NCBI GenBank assembly: GCA_941918925.1
Contig: OW799233.1
Coordinates: 48,259,341 to 48,323,340, forward strand
Length of the DNA stretch: 64,000 nucleotides
Reading direction: 5' to 3'
From: Phyto melanocephala
Taxonomy: Eukaryota > Arthropoda > Insecta > Diptera > Rhinophoridae
Shown here: positions 22,440 to 34,116 of the stretch, piece after piece
Position numbering within the stretch: position 1 is the first letter of the stretch
How the letters are laid out: the number at the start of each line of letters is the position of its first letter
Notes under the pieces: generated by a model
The model's database searches: none
What the model was told of the DNA's origin: nothing
Seen by the model: only the letters and a program-made list of their open reading frames with translations
Translations under genes and position numbers: made by a program

Positions 22440-23194
22440 TAAATTTTTGAAAAAAAAATTTCAGCTAGATTATTTTTACATACACACTACTTTTATGTTA
22501 AATCCAGATATTTTTCCAGAGCAGCTAGTCAGAAATGATAGTATCAAGCAAAGAAATCGAATGAACTGAACTAATGCAATGTTGGCCTAAACTGATGGCT
22601 ACAATAAATCTATAACTAATATTAACTAATGTCATCATTTTTCTTTTAAATTCAAAAATTTTTCCATAAACAATTCCATTCAATTAGTTTTTATTAATTT
22701 TAAATTTTTCAAATATTATGATATAATAATTCGATACTTAGGACTTCTTATGAATACACCAAATATGTTGTCTAATTATTAGTTCACATTTTTACTTATT
22801 GCCACAAAAATTATATTTTCCGTATTGCAGAATTAAGTTACATTTTTCAACTAATACAACATGACACAAAAAATGTTTACGTTACAAAAATACTTTAAAA
22901 ATCTGGCAACCATTTCTAATGGTCACCTACAACTTTATATGTATATTCCACCTACCACAGCCTACACAAATGAGCAACTAGCAACACACTAAAATAATGA
23001 TGTTGATATTGATATTGAGAGACTAGCTGACAATATTGACGTATTCTTTTAACTGGACATATGTAGGTATGTATGTATGTAAATAAAAAAAAAATATTTG
23101 ATAATACATCAAAAATCGTAAATTTTAACAAGATGCACTAAAGGGAGATGTTCAATGGGAAAAAAAAAATTATATAACAACATGAATCCGAAAC
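22440..23194. other. AT-rich stretch with (TATG)n
   Basis: No gene seen. A short GTATG microsatellite occurs at about 23063-23080. Confidence 0.4.
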
Positions 23195-23196
23195 TA

Positions 23197-23627
23197 CAGT
23201 AGAGTCCCGATAGTTCGTACCTTAGTAACTCGAAAATCTCAATAATTCGTATCAAATTGTTGATGCCTTAAATAATCTCAATAATTCCATATACTTTAAT
23301 ACACTCGTCTATTTAATCTCCTAGTATGCTTTTTAGAAGTCTACAAATTGAATTGATTTAAAAGTGATTCTCAAAATCGATCGGAATTCATCACACTTTT
23401 TTAAAGAGATCATTATGAGATAGTTTTGAAAACAATCGTTTTCCATCACACACCTGATTAATTTATTAAGTTATTTGAATTTCTTTCTTCAATATACATC
23501 GATTCTTATTTATAATAGAATTACTTATTTAAAATTCGTTAAACCAAAATCACATTAAATCCAAACCTCTTAAAGTTCTTAACAAGTTTACAGTCTCTTG
23601 TCAGTACGAAATGTTGGGGTTCTACTG
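23197..23627. mobile_element. pogo/Tigger-like MITE
   Basis: A 431-bp element with inverted ends CAGTAGA(G/A)(T/C)CCC...TTCGTAC, flanked by TA on both sides (23195-23196 and 23628-23629). CAGTAGAACC-type ends with a TA duplication fit the pogo branch of Tc1/mariner. The interior has no transposase frame. Confidence 0.65.
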
Positions 23628-23629
23628 TA

Positions 23630-25205
23630 AATAAATGGGAGAACTACAATCAAAAGTGTTTAGTAGTTTGAATATGTGGATGCAACACATGTGCTTACAA
23701 TAGTGCAAAACATGTTGAAGATTACAGAGTACCACCCAACGATGAGTGAGAAGATCAAGAAGCTTTTCTTGAGGCACAAAAATTCATCCAGGTATAAAAT
23801 GTTAGAACTTTACGAACTTCACATGCAGTCTTCTCTAGTTTGTGCAAACTTCAACATTAAATCAAACTTAGCAAATTTGTTTCTTTTTAGTTTTTAAAAA
23901 TAAAGTGAAATTTATTTAAGTATTTTCTTAAAAATTTCTTTTAACACGGAAAACAATAACATTTTTAAATGGATTTAAAATTATTTGTGCTTTTTATAAA
24001 TGGTGAGTGAGTGTGTGTCCTGCTACAAAACATTTCTAACGTAAAAACCTTAAATATAATCAAGGTCAAAAACATTCAAAATAACAAAAGATTATATATG
24101 AAATGTATGCATATAGTGTTCTAGTTTATTTGAATAATCGATTAAATATCTGTAATATAATTTTTTTTTTACAAATACAAAAAAAATAAGTAAATATTTT
24201 TGAAAAATAATATAAAATTTTTATAAAATTTATAAATTAGTTTTTACTTAATCAAGTTTTACTCAAACTTGATTATTTGCATTGTAGTTTTGCTTAATAA
24301 TAATTAAAATATATTTTGCTACAACTAAGCAATAACTAGTTGTCTGAATAATTGTAAAAATAAAATCGATTATGCGACGCAACATTTTGAAAGTAATTCT
24401 GATCAACTTTATATTCCTTTCGAATTGTTTCAACTAAACCAAAAACTTATGAATTTCTAAAAAATACAACCGATTATTGAAAATCATAAAAACACTATTC
24501 GTTATCAATACAGTTATGTTTTATTGTTGTGTTAGTTAAATTTGTTTACGCTTCACCAGTACTGAGAGCATATTTCCTTCTTTTGGCGCGCTCTTTGTTT
24601 TTATTAGCATTTTTTTTTCAACTTTTTTAACAGTTATTTTTCTTTATTTCAATCTCCAATTAACTAAAAACAAAAAACAGACCAAAGATGCTAGTAAATA
24701 AAATTGAAAATTATTTTCACAGATCTTTATCATTGACCGGAGACATGTGTACTTGGCCTTAAATCTTTTGCTACAATAGTTTAAAAAAATTTAAAAAGAA
24801 TATGAAATATTTGGCAGGTACTTGTTGAAATGCACCACAGCTAATAATTATAGTTACACTTTACATATCAAGTATGACAATCAAATACAAAGTGGATATG
24901 AGAAAATTTCCATAACATTTATTGAAATGTAAAAAAAACTTATTGTAACAGAAATTTTGCAAAAGTAAATATTTTGTTATAAATTTGTATAAACAGATAT
25001 GTTAAATACATAAAAAAAGGTATTAAAAACAATAATTCAAATATCACAAATTTTGTTATAAATAGAAAATTAATTGATAGAATTGCTGAATTTGCAAGCG
25101 TCCTAAGTATCGTATTATCTTAATGTCATAATTTTAAAAATTTCATAAATTTATTTTATATTTATTTTGAAATAAACATTAATTTTTTAAATTTAAAAAT
25201 TTTTG
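23630..25205. other. AT-rich intergenic stretch
   Basis: One 73-codon frame (23676-23897) has an ordinary amino-acid composition, but I cannot link it to a family, splice partner or promoter, so I do not call it a gene. The remainder is AT-rich and featureless. Confidence 0.4.
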
Positions 25206-25308
25206 GGAATATACATATCGCTCATTTCGTGCAAGACCGTCACAACTCAAAATTTGAAACTTTACAGGAGAGCCTTTTTAAGATTTCAACCTTTTATTTC
25301 TTACAACG

Positions 25309-26862
25309 TTCCGGACGTGATTAGCGATATCATGTCCGATGCCTTGAGATTACTAAGAAACTGGGCCACGGACAGCGGTCTAGTAGTAAACCCAAGCAAA
25401 ACGGAACTGGTACTGTTCACAACAAAGACCAAGATTCCGAGCTTCAGACCACCGAGGTTGGGAAACTGCGAAATTCCCCTATCAGATAGGGCGAAATATC
25501 TGGGTATTATCCTGGACTCTAAATTGTCATGGAAGCTGAACGTCCAACACAGGGTGAAGAAGGCTACGGTGGCCTACTACACGTGTCGTGGGATGTTTGG
25601 TAGGAAATGGGGACTTACCCCCAACATGGTTAAATGGATGTATACAGCCGTAGTACGTCCGATTCTCACTTATGGATCTCTGGTATGGTGGACAGCAACG
25701 GGGCATAAATATGTTGTGGACCAGTTGTATAGAGTACAGAGATCGGCATGCATTGGGATAACGGGAGCGATGCGAACTAGTCCTTCGGAGGCGCTGAACA
25801 CTATGTTGCATCTCGTTCCTATAGATATTCATATATTGGCCACATCCGCAAGTAGTTCGGTGAGGCTTAATGCGACTGAATGTTGGAGGTCGAGGACGTA
25901 TGGCCATGCGAGTATATTGGCCACGCTGCCTTCTAGCGTGAATCAACCCTCTGACTACATTACGCCCTACATGGATTTTGATGGGGCGTTCAGGGTTCTT
26001 ATTCCCTCCAGGAGAGAGTGGAATGGGGGTCGCCTTTTGGGGAGCTTTGGCACCAGGATCTACACTGACGGTTCGAGGATGGAATGTGGTGTTGGATCTG
26101 GTGTCTTCTCTGATGGACCGGAGATTGAACTCTCCTTCCGTCTTCCGGATGATTGCAGCGTTTTTTCAGACGGAAGTACTCGCTATCAGGGAAGCATGTA
26201 GGATACTGAATGACGGGAATATCCACGGGAGCATTGGTATATTTGTCGACAGTCAGGCGGCACTCTTGTCACTCAGGTCATACATTACTACATCTAAATT
26301 AGTTGGCCAATGTAGAAAGGAACTGTTAAGGCTTGGTCAGCGGGCTGACGTTACTCTAGTTTGGATTCCTGCGCAAAAGGGCCACTATGGTAACGAGCGT
26401 GCTGATGAGCTAGATATCTCTAATGCAATTGCAGTTGCAATCCCGTTGGGGACTATAAAAAGCAGAGTCTCCAGACACTTTCTCCGGAAGGCTGATAACA
26501 GGTAACGTGGGCTGAGCACGTGTAAGGTGGCACGGCTTACGTGGCCCTCTTTTGATGCACGACGTACATTGCAACTTACCAGTCGAGGTCGGAGGGACAT
26601 ATCGAGGTTGCTGGCGGTATTGACGGGTCACTGGATGTTAGGCAAACATGCAAGTCGGCTCGGACTCCCATCGAACGACCATTGTCGCAGTTGTCTGAAT
26701 AGAGAGAAGGAGGAATCGGTTTTCCACTTTCTCTGCGAATGTCCTGCACTGGCGGCTAAGAGACACAGATTTCTGGGCGAACATATACTAGATGGCCTCT
26801 CTGCGATATTTGAAGTTGGACTGAATTATCTACTGAGATACCTCAGGGCCACGGGGTGGATC
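25309..26862 (+). pseudogene. LINE pol remnant: RT end, RNase H, zinc knuckle
   Basis: Blocks in order: GLVVNPSKTELVLFTTKTK and AKYLGIILDSKLSW (RT thumb, 25380-25540); RPILTYGSLVWW (about 25650-25690); IYTDGSRMECG (RNase H, first Asp, about 26060); EVLAIREACRIL (Glu, about 26175); FVDSQAALLSL (Asp, about 26250); then a C-x2-C...H-x4-C knuckle at 26682-26745. One extra T in the run at 26160-26168 shifts the frame inside RNase H. A further short disruption with stops lies at 26503-26530. The start of RT, the endonuclease and ORF1 are missing. It is therefore a dead copy, but disrupted in few places, so not ancient. Confidence 0.8.
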
Positions 26863-26996
26863 TAATACCCTTACTCTTGGATGTTATTCTGAGATACACT
26901 GGAAGCTGACGAGTGATGTGGTCCTGTCAAAACGGAGTCATACAGACTCTACTTGACTGTTGGCGTGCAGCGAACTACCACGATAACCAACTAACC
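25309..26996 (+). mobile_element. 5'-truncated non-LTR retrotransposon with 13-bp duplication
   Basis: Flanked by ATTTCTTACAACG at 25296-25308 and 26997-27009, a clean 13-bp target-site duplication. The insert starts mid-RT and ends at ...AACCAACTAACC without a poly(A) tail. GC content is far above that of the surroundings. It contains RT C-terminus, RNase H and a terminal zinc knuckle, as in LOA/I-type LINEs. Confidence 0.8.
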
Positions 26997-27009
26997 ATTT
27001 CTTACAACG

Positions 27010-28220
27010 AATTTAAATGTGTACAAAAATATAAAGTTTAATATGTTTAAAATCCTTTTACCGAGTCTCCTGTATTGGAAGAACGGTATATTTTTGTATA
27101 GACACGGTTTTATAATTCGATATTTGAATTGTGACACTATTGCTGTAAACCTGTAACGTTAATTGAAGTCATAAGTGAAAATGTGACTATATTGTTAAAA
27201 AATATTGTTTATTGATTGAGTTCATACACAACTTCATTGTATTGTCTAAAATATTGGAAAACAAAAATTAAAGCAAAATGTTTTCTTAAAATATAATATT
27301 CAGATTAAATGTATTGAATTGATACAAAAATATGTAATTGTTTTTAAAATATGTAGTAGAAAATTAATTTCAATTCAGCGTACAACATATAAAAGCTAAT
27401 ATAGAAAGTTTTATAAATTGTCATAAAACGTATTGTAATATTTAGGTATAAAACCCTTAAATAATAATTCCATGAGATCATTCTTTTTTCGTTCTGTTAT
27501 GCCAGGCTTAGTAGGAAATACTTGTACAAAATGTATTTGTTTATAACTAATTTTGGTTTTTAATATTATAACACTTTCAAAATTTTCGTTTGAGTAACTG
27601 GTTTTGTGGAATAAATCAAAATGTATTTAACTATACGGAATGTGAGTAAAAATTATTTGCTATAACGACACAACCAACAATGTGACCTAATTTTATAACA
27701 ACCAATTTATATATTTCTGGCAATAACGATTCATTTGAAGTAAATACAAATCGGTACAAGCAATTGAATTCATTAGATTAATTGTAATAACGTCATAACC
27801 TAAAATAATATTTAGTTTAACAAAATAGTTAACTACAAGAACGTTACATTTTTAGGAAATGTTTAAATGCAAATGTTCTTGATAACGAAATAGAAATATC
27901 CAATTCAATAAAGTCACATTTAGATTTGATGCACTCTAACAATAAAGTATTTCCACATTTTTTACCTTCTCTTTCACTAAAATACAGTTATAAAATCAAA
28001 TGTTTCTTTTTTGCTACAAAGAAAACTACATGTACAAGAGGAATGCCAAACACAAACTGAAATGTGACCTTGTTGATGTTAATTGCTCAAGTTTGTTACG
28101 AGTGGTCATAGCGTCACAAGCATCTATATTACCGTTATTTTTTCGATAATTCTCTCCGTTCTTAGATCAATTTGTAGAGATTTAAGAGAAGAAAATTTCT
28201 GCATTACTAACTCGAAAATG
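27010..28220. other. AT-rich interior of the candidate TIR element
   Basis: No frame above chance and no RNA signature. Lies between the LINE insertion and the right inverted end. Confidence 0.4.
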
Positions 28221-28525
28221 CCAAATTTTTAGTTGTGACAGTCTTGCACGAAATGAGCGATATATTCCATGATAATATGACAATCTTGTGACTTCTTGTG
28301 AATCACTAGATATATTTAATTCTTTTTGAAATTTTTAATTAAATAAATAGTTTTTCTTTATCAATATAAACTTTTAAATATTTTTCTTCAATATAATAGG
28401 TTTTACCAGCTCCCACAATAATTTGTTTAAAAGGCAAAGAACTCGTATTGTTTTTACTGCTTTTAAATAAACATATCTATGAACTTTTGGCAACAAATCT
28501 TAAGTCGAAAAAATAAGACAATTTT

Positions 28526-28655
28526 TATACCCACCACCAAAAAAAAAGTATATATTTTCTTAGTACATATATATTTTCTGAGTCCTGGCTTAATTTTAGG
28601 ACGATCTGGCTATGTCACTCTGTCTGTCCATATTTTGAAAGCACGATATATTAAA
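28526..28655 (+). mobile_element. Type-B Helentron-like element, 5' end fragment
   Basis: Begins TATACCCACCACC, the type-B 5' sub-terminal repeat, after a T-run. Continues with the diverged TATATTTTCTGAGTCCTGG and ACGATCTGGCTATGTC blocks, then breaks off about 130 bases in. Confidence 0.6.
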
Positions 28656-28833
28656 ATAAATTAAATTTTATTACAAACTTCATTTTGGCTTTTGAGTAAA
28701 TATGTAAATCTTTATACAAACATTTTATCCTTTATTTATATAATAACTTCATATCTACATATACAAAGTATTTTTTGATATTCGGGTTACACTCAAGTTC
28801 TAATTGTAGCTATTTCAATTTTATTTATTTCAG

Positions 28834-30096
28834 GTTTTCTTGCTTTTAGTCCTATTTGTTGGGTAAGTTCCCTGTTGTACTGTTCAAATAAAAATATAGA
28901 AATTTTTAAAAACTATTCACTGTTTTCAGGCTCAAAGTGGTTACAATTATGGTCGTAGTGAAATAGCACCCGGAAATATACCAGCTGCTGCTGCACCCAT
29001 AAGACCATTAACAGCGGGGTTTTCAGCTGCTTCAACTGCAACTGCTGCTTTTCCCACCTCACCTAACGCAGTTTTTTCTGGAGTTGGTGGTTCGGCCAAC
29101 ACTCCCTCCGGACCATTTGGTGGATTTCAATCCCAAAATCAAAGAGCAATTGGTGGTTTATCGGTCAGTGGACCCACAGCCTATGGTGGTTCTCCCGGTA
29201 ATCTACCAAAACGTCCTAATTTATCGCAAAGGCCTGCCGGCTCGGGTGGATCAGGTACTGGCAGTATTTATACACCTAATACACAATTTACAAATACTGG
29301 CACGGGTAGAGCAGGTACTGGTAATGGCATAGATGATGATTACGACGGTGACTTTTCGGCTATACCAGGCGTGCCAGGAGTGGATTATCCCATCTACAGT
29401 CAAGTGCCACAAACAAATTTTGATTGTGCTCAACAAGCGCTACCAGGCTATTACTCGGACATTGAAGCTCAATGTCAGGTCTTTCATATATGTGCCTTAA
29501 ATCGCACCTATTCATTTTTATGTCCCAATGGTACCATCTTCAGTCAGGAGGTGTTGGTATGTATATGGTGGAATCAATACGATTGTGCTTCAGCACCGAG
29601 TTTATACGCTAATAATGCATTTATCTATGATTATGGAAATGAAAGAATACCCACAAATTCTGGCTATCAACCAAGCTCAACTCAGCAAATTGTTGGTAGA
29701 GCACAAACGAATCTATTATCATCAACTGGATCTAGAACAAGCTCTGGTAACACTGGTCTTTTTTCATCACAACGTATTCAACCCTCAGTAACAGGTGGTG
29801 GCGGTAGTGGTAATATAGCTGTTCAGACTTCTTCCCTATCAGGCGTAGCAGCAAACGCTGGTCGTTTCAATCCATCTCCAACAAATACGGGAGGTCAAAC
29901 ATTTCCAGCCACCCCGACACCTTTCGGATCAGTCTTACGAACCGCTAATACAGCCGTTGCCTCAACAGCTGGTGGTGGGGGCGGAGGAGGTAGTTTCAAT
30001 GCCAATTTACCAGAAACTGCATTCGGAAATGTTGCAATTGCTACGCCAGCAACTAAAGCAAGAGAATACCTGCCTCCTCCCTCTCGCAGACAATAA
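28834..30096 (+). CDS. CPAP1-type chitin-binding (CBM14) cuticle protein, 5' end missing
   Basis: A secreted cuticle or extracellular-matrix protein expected to bind chitin through one peritrophin-A (CBM14) domain. Two exons are seen: a 29-base exon 28834-28862, preceded by TTATTTCAG and followed by GTAAGT, and 28930-30096 after TTTTCAG, ending at TAA. Joined in phase, the short exon reads FLAFSPICW before AQSGYN, fitting the end of a signal peptide cut after Ala. The initiating exon lies further upstream and I could not identify it. The CBM14 domain (29407-29590) has six Cys in the family order (FDC, QC, HIC, LCPNGTIF, VC, DC), preceded by the IPGVPGVDYP motif typical of single-domain CPAP1 proteins. 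Both flanks are Gly/Ser/Thr-rich and disordered. Poly(A) signals AATAAA occur at 30244 and about 30426. In D. melanogaster, CG14607/CG14608-like genes come to mind, but orthology is not established. Confidence 0.85.
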
Positions 30097-31040
30097 AAAT
30101 TAACGTTATTCCATTAATAGCTGTACATTTTGTAGTTGCTTTTTTATATGATTCCCCGTTCCAACTGATAACGATTTTAGGCTCTTGTACCCGGTCAAAA
30201 TGTTCCTCATGACATTTCTATTTGTAGCACAATATCAACAGGAAATAAATGTTATTTCCGTTAATTATTTATACACATGTCTGTGTGTAACTTAGGTTAG
30301 TTAAATGGAGATTTGTATAATAATCATCATCATTAGTCGAAATTTTTCGAGGCATGCCTTCTTTATTTCAATTTTAGTTATATCATTCATATGTATATTA
30401 AACTTATGTATTTTTATAAAAAAAAAATAAAGTATTACTATTTTAATGCAAAAATGTTTTTTATTTTTTTTTTTTTGCGGGAGCACATGGGCGGGAGCAC
30501 ATGCGATCATCGTGAACCAAGACGACAATATAAAGACAAGGCATTTAGACACTTAATCATGTACAAAATATATTCATAAAATACATATATGTATATTCGT
30601 AAAAAATTAATTTAATTTACAAAAATGACAAAGCACGGTGCAGCGATCTTATAGGCCGGTCGGTACTAAAATTCTGTTAAATAACTGGAGAGGCAAAATT
30701 ATGAGAATAACAATAAGTTTTGACAACAACAAAACTTTCATTACAATCAGACTAAAAAACAATCGTAATTCAGATCTGGTCAGGTCAAGAGCTCGCGCGC
30801 GTCATTGTCGTTATCGTTGTCGAATAAAGGCAATCAGGCCGTACCTCTTCATCTGACTTCGAGAGTTTTGCGTCTCACTCTCGCATTGGTTAATTGCGTG
30901 GCGTCGGTTAGCGATACTAAGGTACAGTTACCAGGAGTCTTAATTAACCTCTGCAAAACGTTTAAGAAGAATAATTTTGGCGTTCGGCTCTGACTTCCTA
31001 TATGAAGGTATAGGTCGACTTACGGATACTGAGCCATCGT
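30097..31040. other. 3' region of the chitin-binding gene and a GC-richer tract
   Basis: 30097-30430 is probably the gene's 3' UTR with AATAAA signals. 30640-31030 is clearly GC-richer (GCTCGCGCGCG near 30790, several CG-containing words) with no continuous frame. It looks like inserted or formerly coding sequence, but I recognise no domain. Confidence 0.4.
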
Positions 31041-31198
31041 GTTAACTATGTAAAAATTCAAAGTAAATTATGGCGTCGGAAATAATAAACAAAAATAGCG
31101 TATAACATGAAATCTAGGTTAAGCTACGATATGTATAGGTACATGATGGTGAAGGGTATTATCAGATTCATCACGCCCGAATATAGCACTCTTACTTG
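31041..31198 (+). mobile_element. Type-A Helentron-like element, 3' end
   Basis: Reverse-complement match to 10498-10625. It carries GGTGAAGGGTATT, then a decayed hairpin (ATTCATCACGCCCGAAT), and ends CTCTTACTTG at 31198. Only the last ~160 bases remain. Confidence 0.7.
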
Positions 31199-31220
31199 TT
31201 GGTTTTCCTTTTAAACATTA

Positions 31221-31770
31221 GGTCTGTCTGCGTACTTTTCCAGTAGCAAATACTCAGTAAATTTTTTTGGGAGAGTAAGACCAATTTTACTCTGGCGGCT
31301 AAAAATATATCAAAAAGTACGCAGACAGTATCCAGTAAAATTTTGCAAGAAAACAGCTGATCGGTGTGTAAACAATTGAAATTACAAAGCAAAAGAGTTT
31401 TAGCATATGTGTACGCGAAAGTGAATTCTTGCGGTAAATTAAAAAATGCTAATTTTATCGGTTCTGCCATCTCCAATCCACTTACATTACGGTAAAATGT
31501 TGTTTATTATAAAATTTTATAAACGCTGTTGTTAAATTTAAATTTTTATTTTCGTTTCACAAAAATTTTTTCATAATAAGTAAATAAAAACAGCTGTTCA
31601 AACTAGTTGCAAAATCTTGCAAGAAGAAATTTCTCCAACAACATTTTGCAAGTTCTCAACTGTCAAAATATTTTCTTTTTTGCTCTCTCGCTGCAAGAGA
31701 TTTTGACATTTTGCAAGATTTTGTAACATTTTGCATAAAATGATGCAAAATATGTGTACGCAGACAGACC
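31221..31770. mobile_element. TA-flanked MITE with GGTCTGTCTGCGTAC ends
   Basis: A 550-bp element with inverted 15-bp ends GGTCTGTCTGCGTAC / GTACGCAGACAGACC, flanked by TA (31219-31220 and 31771-31772), as in Tc1/mariner-type insertions. A third copy of the terminus (GTACGCAGACAGTATCC) lies internally at about 31317, and TTTTGCAAGA recurs several times near the right end. No coding capacity. Confidence 0.65.
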
Positions 31771-31965
31771 TATTATAATTTTCATGCTTCGTTGGAAGAT
31801 ATTTAAACTGGCTTAATATTGGTTACCCTACTATTTACAATTACAAAAAATCAAAAATAAAGAATTATTGATTTACTTTCACCTCTAGATAAGTTTTAAA
31901 AACTATGTTTTTTTTTCTTATTTTTTAAATTAAAATCTTACCGAAATTAAGATACATATTACGAC

Positions 31966-34116
31966 ATGAAGGTCTCCAAACGAACCATTTTAACTTTGTG
32001 CTTCGGATTTATATCAATATATCTTTTACTAACAACGCTACTCTCTGGATTTCGATATGAATACAAAAAGTTTAAAAAGTTCATACTAACGTTGGTAGCC
32101 ATTCAGCTGATACGTTACATAATTTTAGAACATGTCGCTTTTTTTGTGCAAGCTGTAATTGAAACTCTGCAAGGACCAAAGGAAGAGGGAATTGTACATG
32201 AAAGTACCGGCTGTGACACCGATTCAATAGACTATTTAAAACTACACTTGAATAGCTATAAATCTGAATTTAGGCTATCACAACGTCATAAAGATGAAGC
32301 TTTAAATTTGGAATACCGGCAATTGACTGAGGATCTTTGGCTCTTTGGAAAATATATCTTTTTACTTTTACTCTTAATTGTTTACTCGCGAAACTCGTAT
32401 GGCTACTACAATACGGCCACAATACGAAGGATATTGAATGAGAGTTATTTTTCAAACTATAAAATGGAGAAGGTGATGACTGTTGATGATTTATATTATT
32501 GGATTAATGACACCTTGACAGCGGCTCTTAATGAAGGCCTTGAGTACGATGGCAATGCTATTGACGAACCCGGTTGGGTTCACTTTCAATTAGCTAAATT
32601 GTTAGGCGTGGTCCGTCTGCAACAGGTGCGACTTGCCAAAAAGGAGAAAAGCATGACTGTCATGAATTTTGACGAACAAGACTACTTGCCTAGATGGCAG
32701 AAATTAGAAAGTAATTTTCCCTATGTTGACAAATATTGGCGTATTTATTATCCCTGGCTGTTGAGACGGTATGAAGGAGTTGCCAACTGGTTGATGATTT
32801 TTCGCAATATGGCTTCTATTTATACATATAACGAAAATAAGGGCTATGTAGCGCTTTTGGCACGTGATTGTAGAAACAGTTGGAAAGTTTTGAATTTTCT
32901 AAAGCAAAATAATTGGTTAGATGGACAGACTGCGGCAGTTTTTATAGATTTTACACTCTACAATGCGGACTCCAATATGTTCACCATTTGTTCTATACTA
33001 GTGGAACAAACACCATTTAGTAATTTGGTTTGGCAAATAAGTGTGCAATCCGCTGAGCTAATGTGGAATATGAATGAAATTTCCCTGTGGTGGTGGCTAC
33101 TAATTGTGCTGTATACTTTTCAAATTTTGCAGTTTTGCAATGTTATGATTGTAAAGTCATGGTTTATGACGGGATTTTTCAAATCTCCTTGGAATTGTGT
33201 TGATTTTACTATTGTTATACTGAATATTTCACTTCTTATTGTGTCCGTCATTCGGGAATACTACGTGCTGCATGTGATAAAAACATTTGTTCTATCTAAG
33301 AAACAGGAATTTGTCGATTTTCGTATACCCTGTATATTCAATTCTACAGCAAGTATTATTTTGGGATTTCTAATATGCCTGTCTTCGATACGTATTTGGA
33401 AAATTTTACAATTCTCCAGTATTTTTCGTGTATTTAATCGCACTCTTTACACTTCAGCTGTTCCGCTTATTTCCACCATTCTCGGAATACACATTTTTCT
33501 AAGCGCTATTGGATTATCTGCACAAATTGTAAATGGCAGTCATACGGAAATTTTTTCTCGTTATCTCAAAAGCGTCACCTCAATTATGAGTTTTTCCTTC
33601 GGTTTTAACTCTCGTACTAAACCTGACGATCTGAGTCACGGTGGTGGAGTTTTGGGTTTTATTTTATATCTAATTCTAATGTTTGTGGTGGCTATATTTC
33701 TAATTAACATGTTTATTACTCTTATTTGTGATCATTTTTCTAATGCTCGTGAGGAAAGAGATAAGGAATCCCTCGACAAGTTAACTTATTGGGAATTTTT
33801 AAAGATGGAATACTCCTTTATTGGGGAATATTTTAGAAAAATATCTTACCGCCTCGATGAACCACTTAATCAAACGCTAAAATCAAATATTAATGACCAT
33901 ATTGATGAATTAGATAACAAACTGCAAGATCAACTTATAGATGGAAAAATTAAACTGCCCGATCTTAATGAGGAACAGTTTGTTAATGTGGAAATCCAAA
34001 GAAGTAAACGTATACAAAATGTAGCTGCAATTTTAAATTTACAAATGGAAACTTTACAGCGCTTAGTTATGGATGACTTTTTAGACTGGGATTCAAACAC
34101 AGGTGACTCCGATTAA
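31966..34116 (+). CDS. Polycystin-family cation channel, brivido-like
   Basis: 716 residues in a single exon, ATG to TAA. A predicted plasma-membrane channel subunit of the PKD/TRPP superfamily. Hydrophobic segments lie at 8-28 and 39-65, then S1 at about 121-140, a large extracellular polycystin (TOP) domain at ~145-370, S2 372-395, S3 411-431, S4 ~457-484, S5 497-521, a pore region ~533-550 and S6 564-588. The conserved stretch NNWLDGQTAAVFIDFTLYNA at 315-334 is the family hallmark ahead of S2. Two segments before S1 make it resemble the C-terminal half of PKD1-type proteins and the fly brivido proteins (thermosensory in Drosophila) more than Pkd2. The cytoplasmic tail (590-716) is acidic and could form a coiled coil. 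Which paralogue it is, I cannot say. Confidence 0.85.
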   Translation: MKVSKRTILTLCFGFISIYLLLTTLLSGFRYEYKKFKKFILTLVAIQLIRYIILEHVAFFVQAVIETLQGPKEEGIVHESTGCDTDSIDYLKLHLNSYKSEFRLSQRHKDEALNLEYRQLTEDLWLFGKYIFLLLLLIVYSRNSYGYYNTATIRRILNESYFSNYKMEKVMTVDDLYYWINDTLTAALNEGLEYDGNAIDEPGWVHFQLAKLLGVVRLQQVRLAKKEKSMTVMNFDEQDYLPRWQKLESNFPYVDKYWRIYYPWLLRRYEGVANWLMIFRNMASIYTYNENKGYVALLARDCRNSWKVLNFLKQNNWLDGQTAAVFIDFTLYNADSNMFTICSILVEQTPFSNLVWQISVQSAELMWNMNEISLWWWLLIVLYTFQILQFCNVMIVKSWFMTGFFKSPWNCVDFTIVILNISLLIVSVIREYYVLHVIKTFVLSKKQEFVDFRIPCIFNSTASIILGFLICLSSIRIWKILQFSSIFRVFNRTLYTSAVPLISTILGIHIFLSAIGLSAQIVNGSHTEIFSRYLKSVTSIMSFSFGFNSRTKPDDLSHGGGVLGFILYLILMFVVAIFLINMFITLICDHFSNAREERDKESLDKLTYWEFLKMEYSFIGEYFRKISYRLDEPLNQTLKSNINDHIDELDNKLQDQLIDGKIKLPDLNEEQFVNVEIQRSKRIQNVAAILNLQMETLQRLVMDDFLDWDSNTGDSD

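Larger units (their letters stand above)
25206..28268. mobile_element. Candidate TIR element hosting a LINE insertion
   Basis: The ends 25206-25255 and 28221-28268 are inverted repeats of ~48 bases sharing TATCGCTCATTTCGTGCAAG and TCACAACT-x-AAAATTTG with very few mismatches. Removing the nested LINE (25309-26996 plus one duplication copy) leaves ~1.36 kb of AT-rich sequence with no transposase frame. I interpret this as a non-autonomous DNA transposon of unknown superfamily. The exact terminus and target duplication are unclear (ATAT on both sides is possible). Confidence 0.55.

Noticed and set aside
23676..23897. 73-codon frame with ordinary composition
   Set aside because: No family, splice sites or promoter; could be chance in a region with many short frames.
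25527..26631. Minus-strand frames over the LINE insertion
   Set aside because: They lie opposite real RT/RNase H blocks and follow from the higher GC content.
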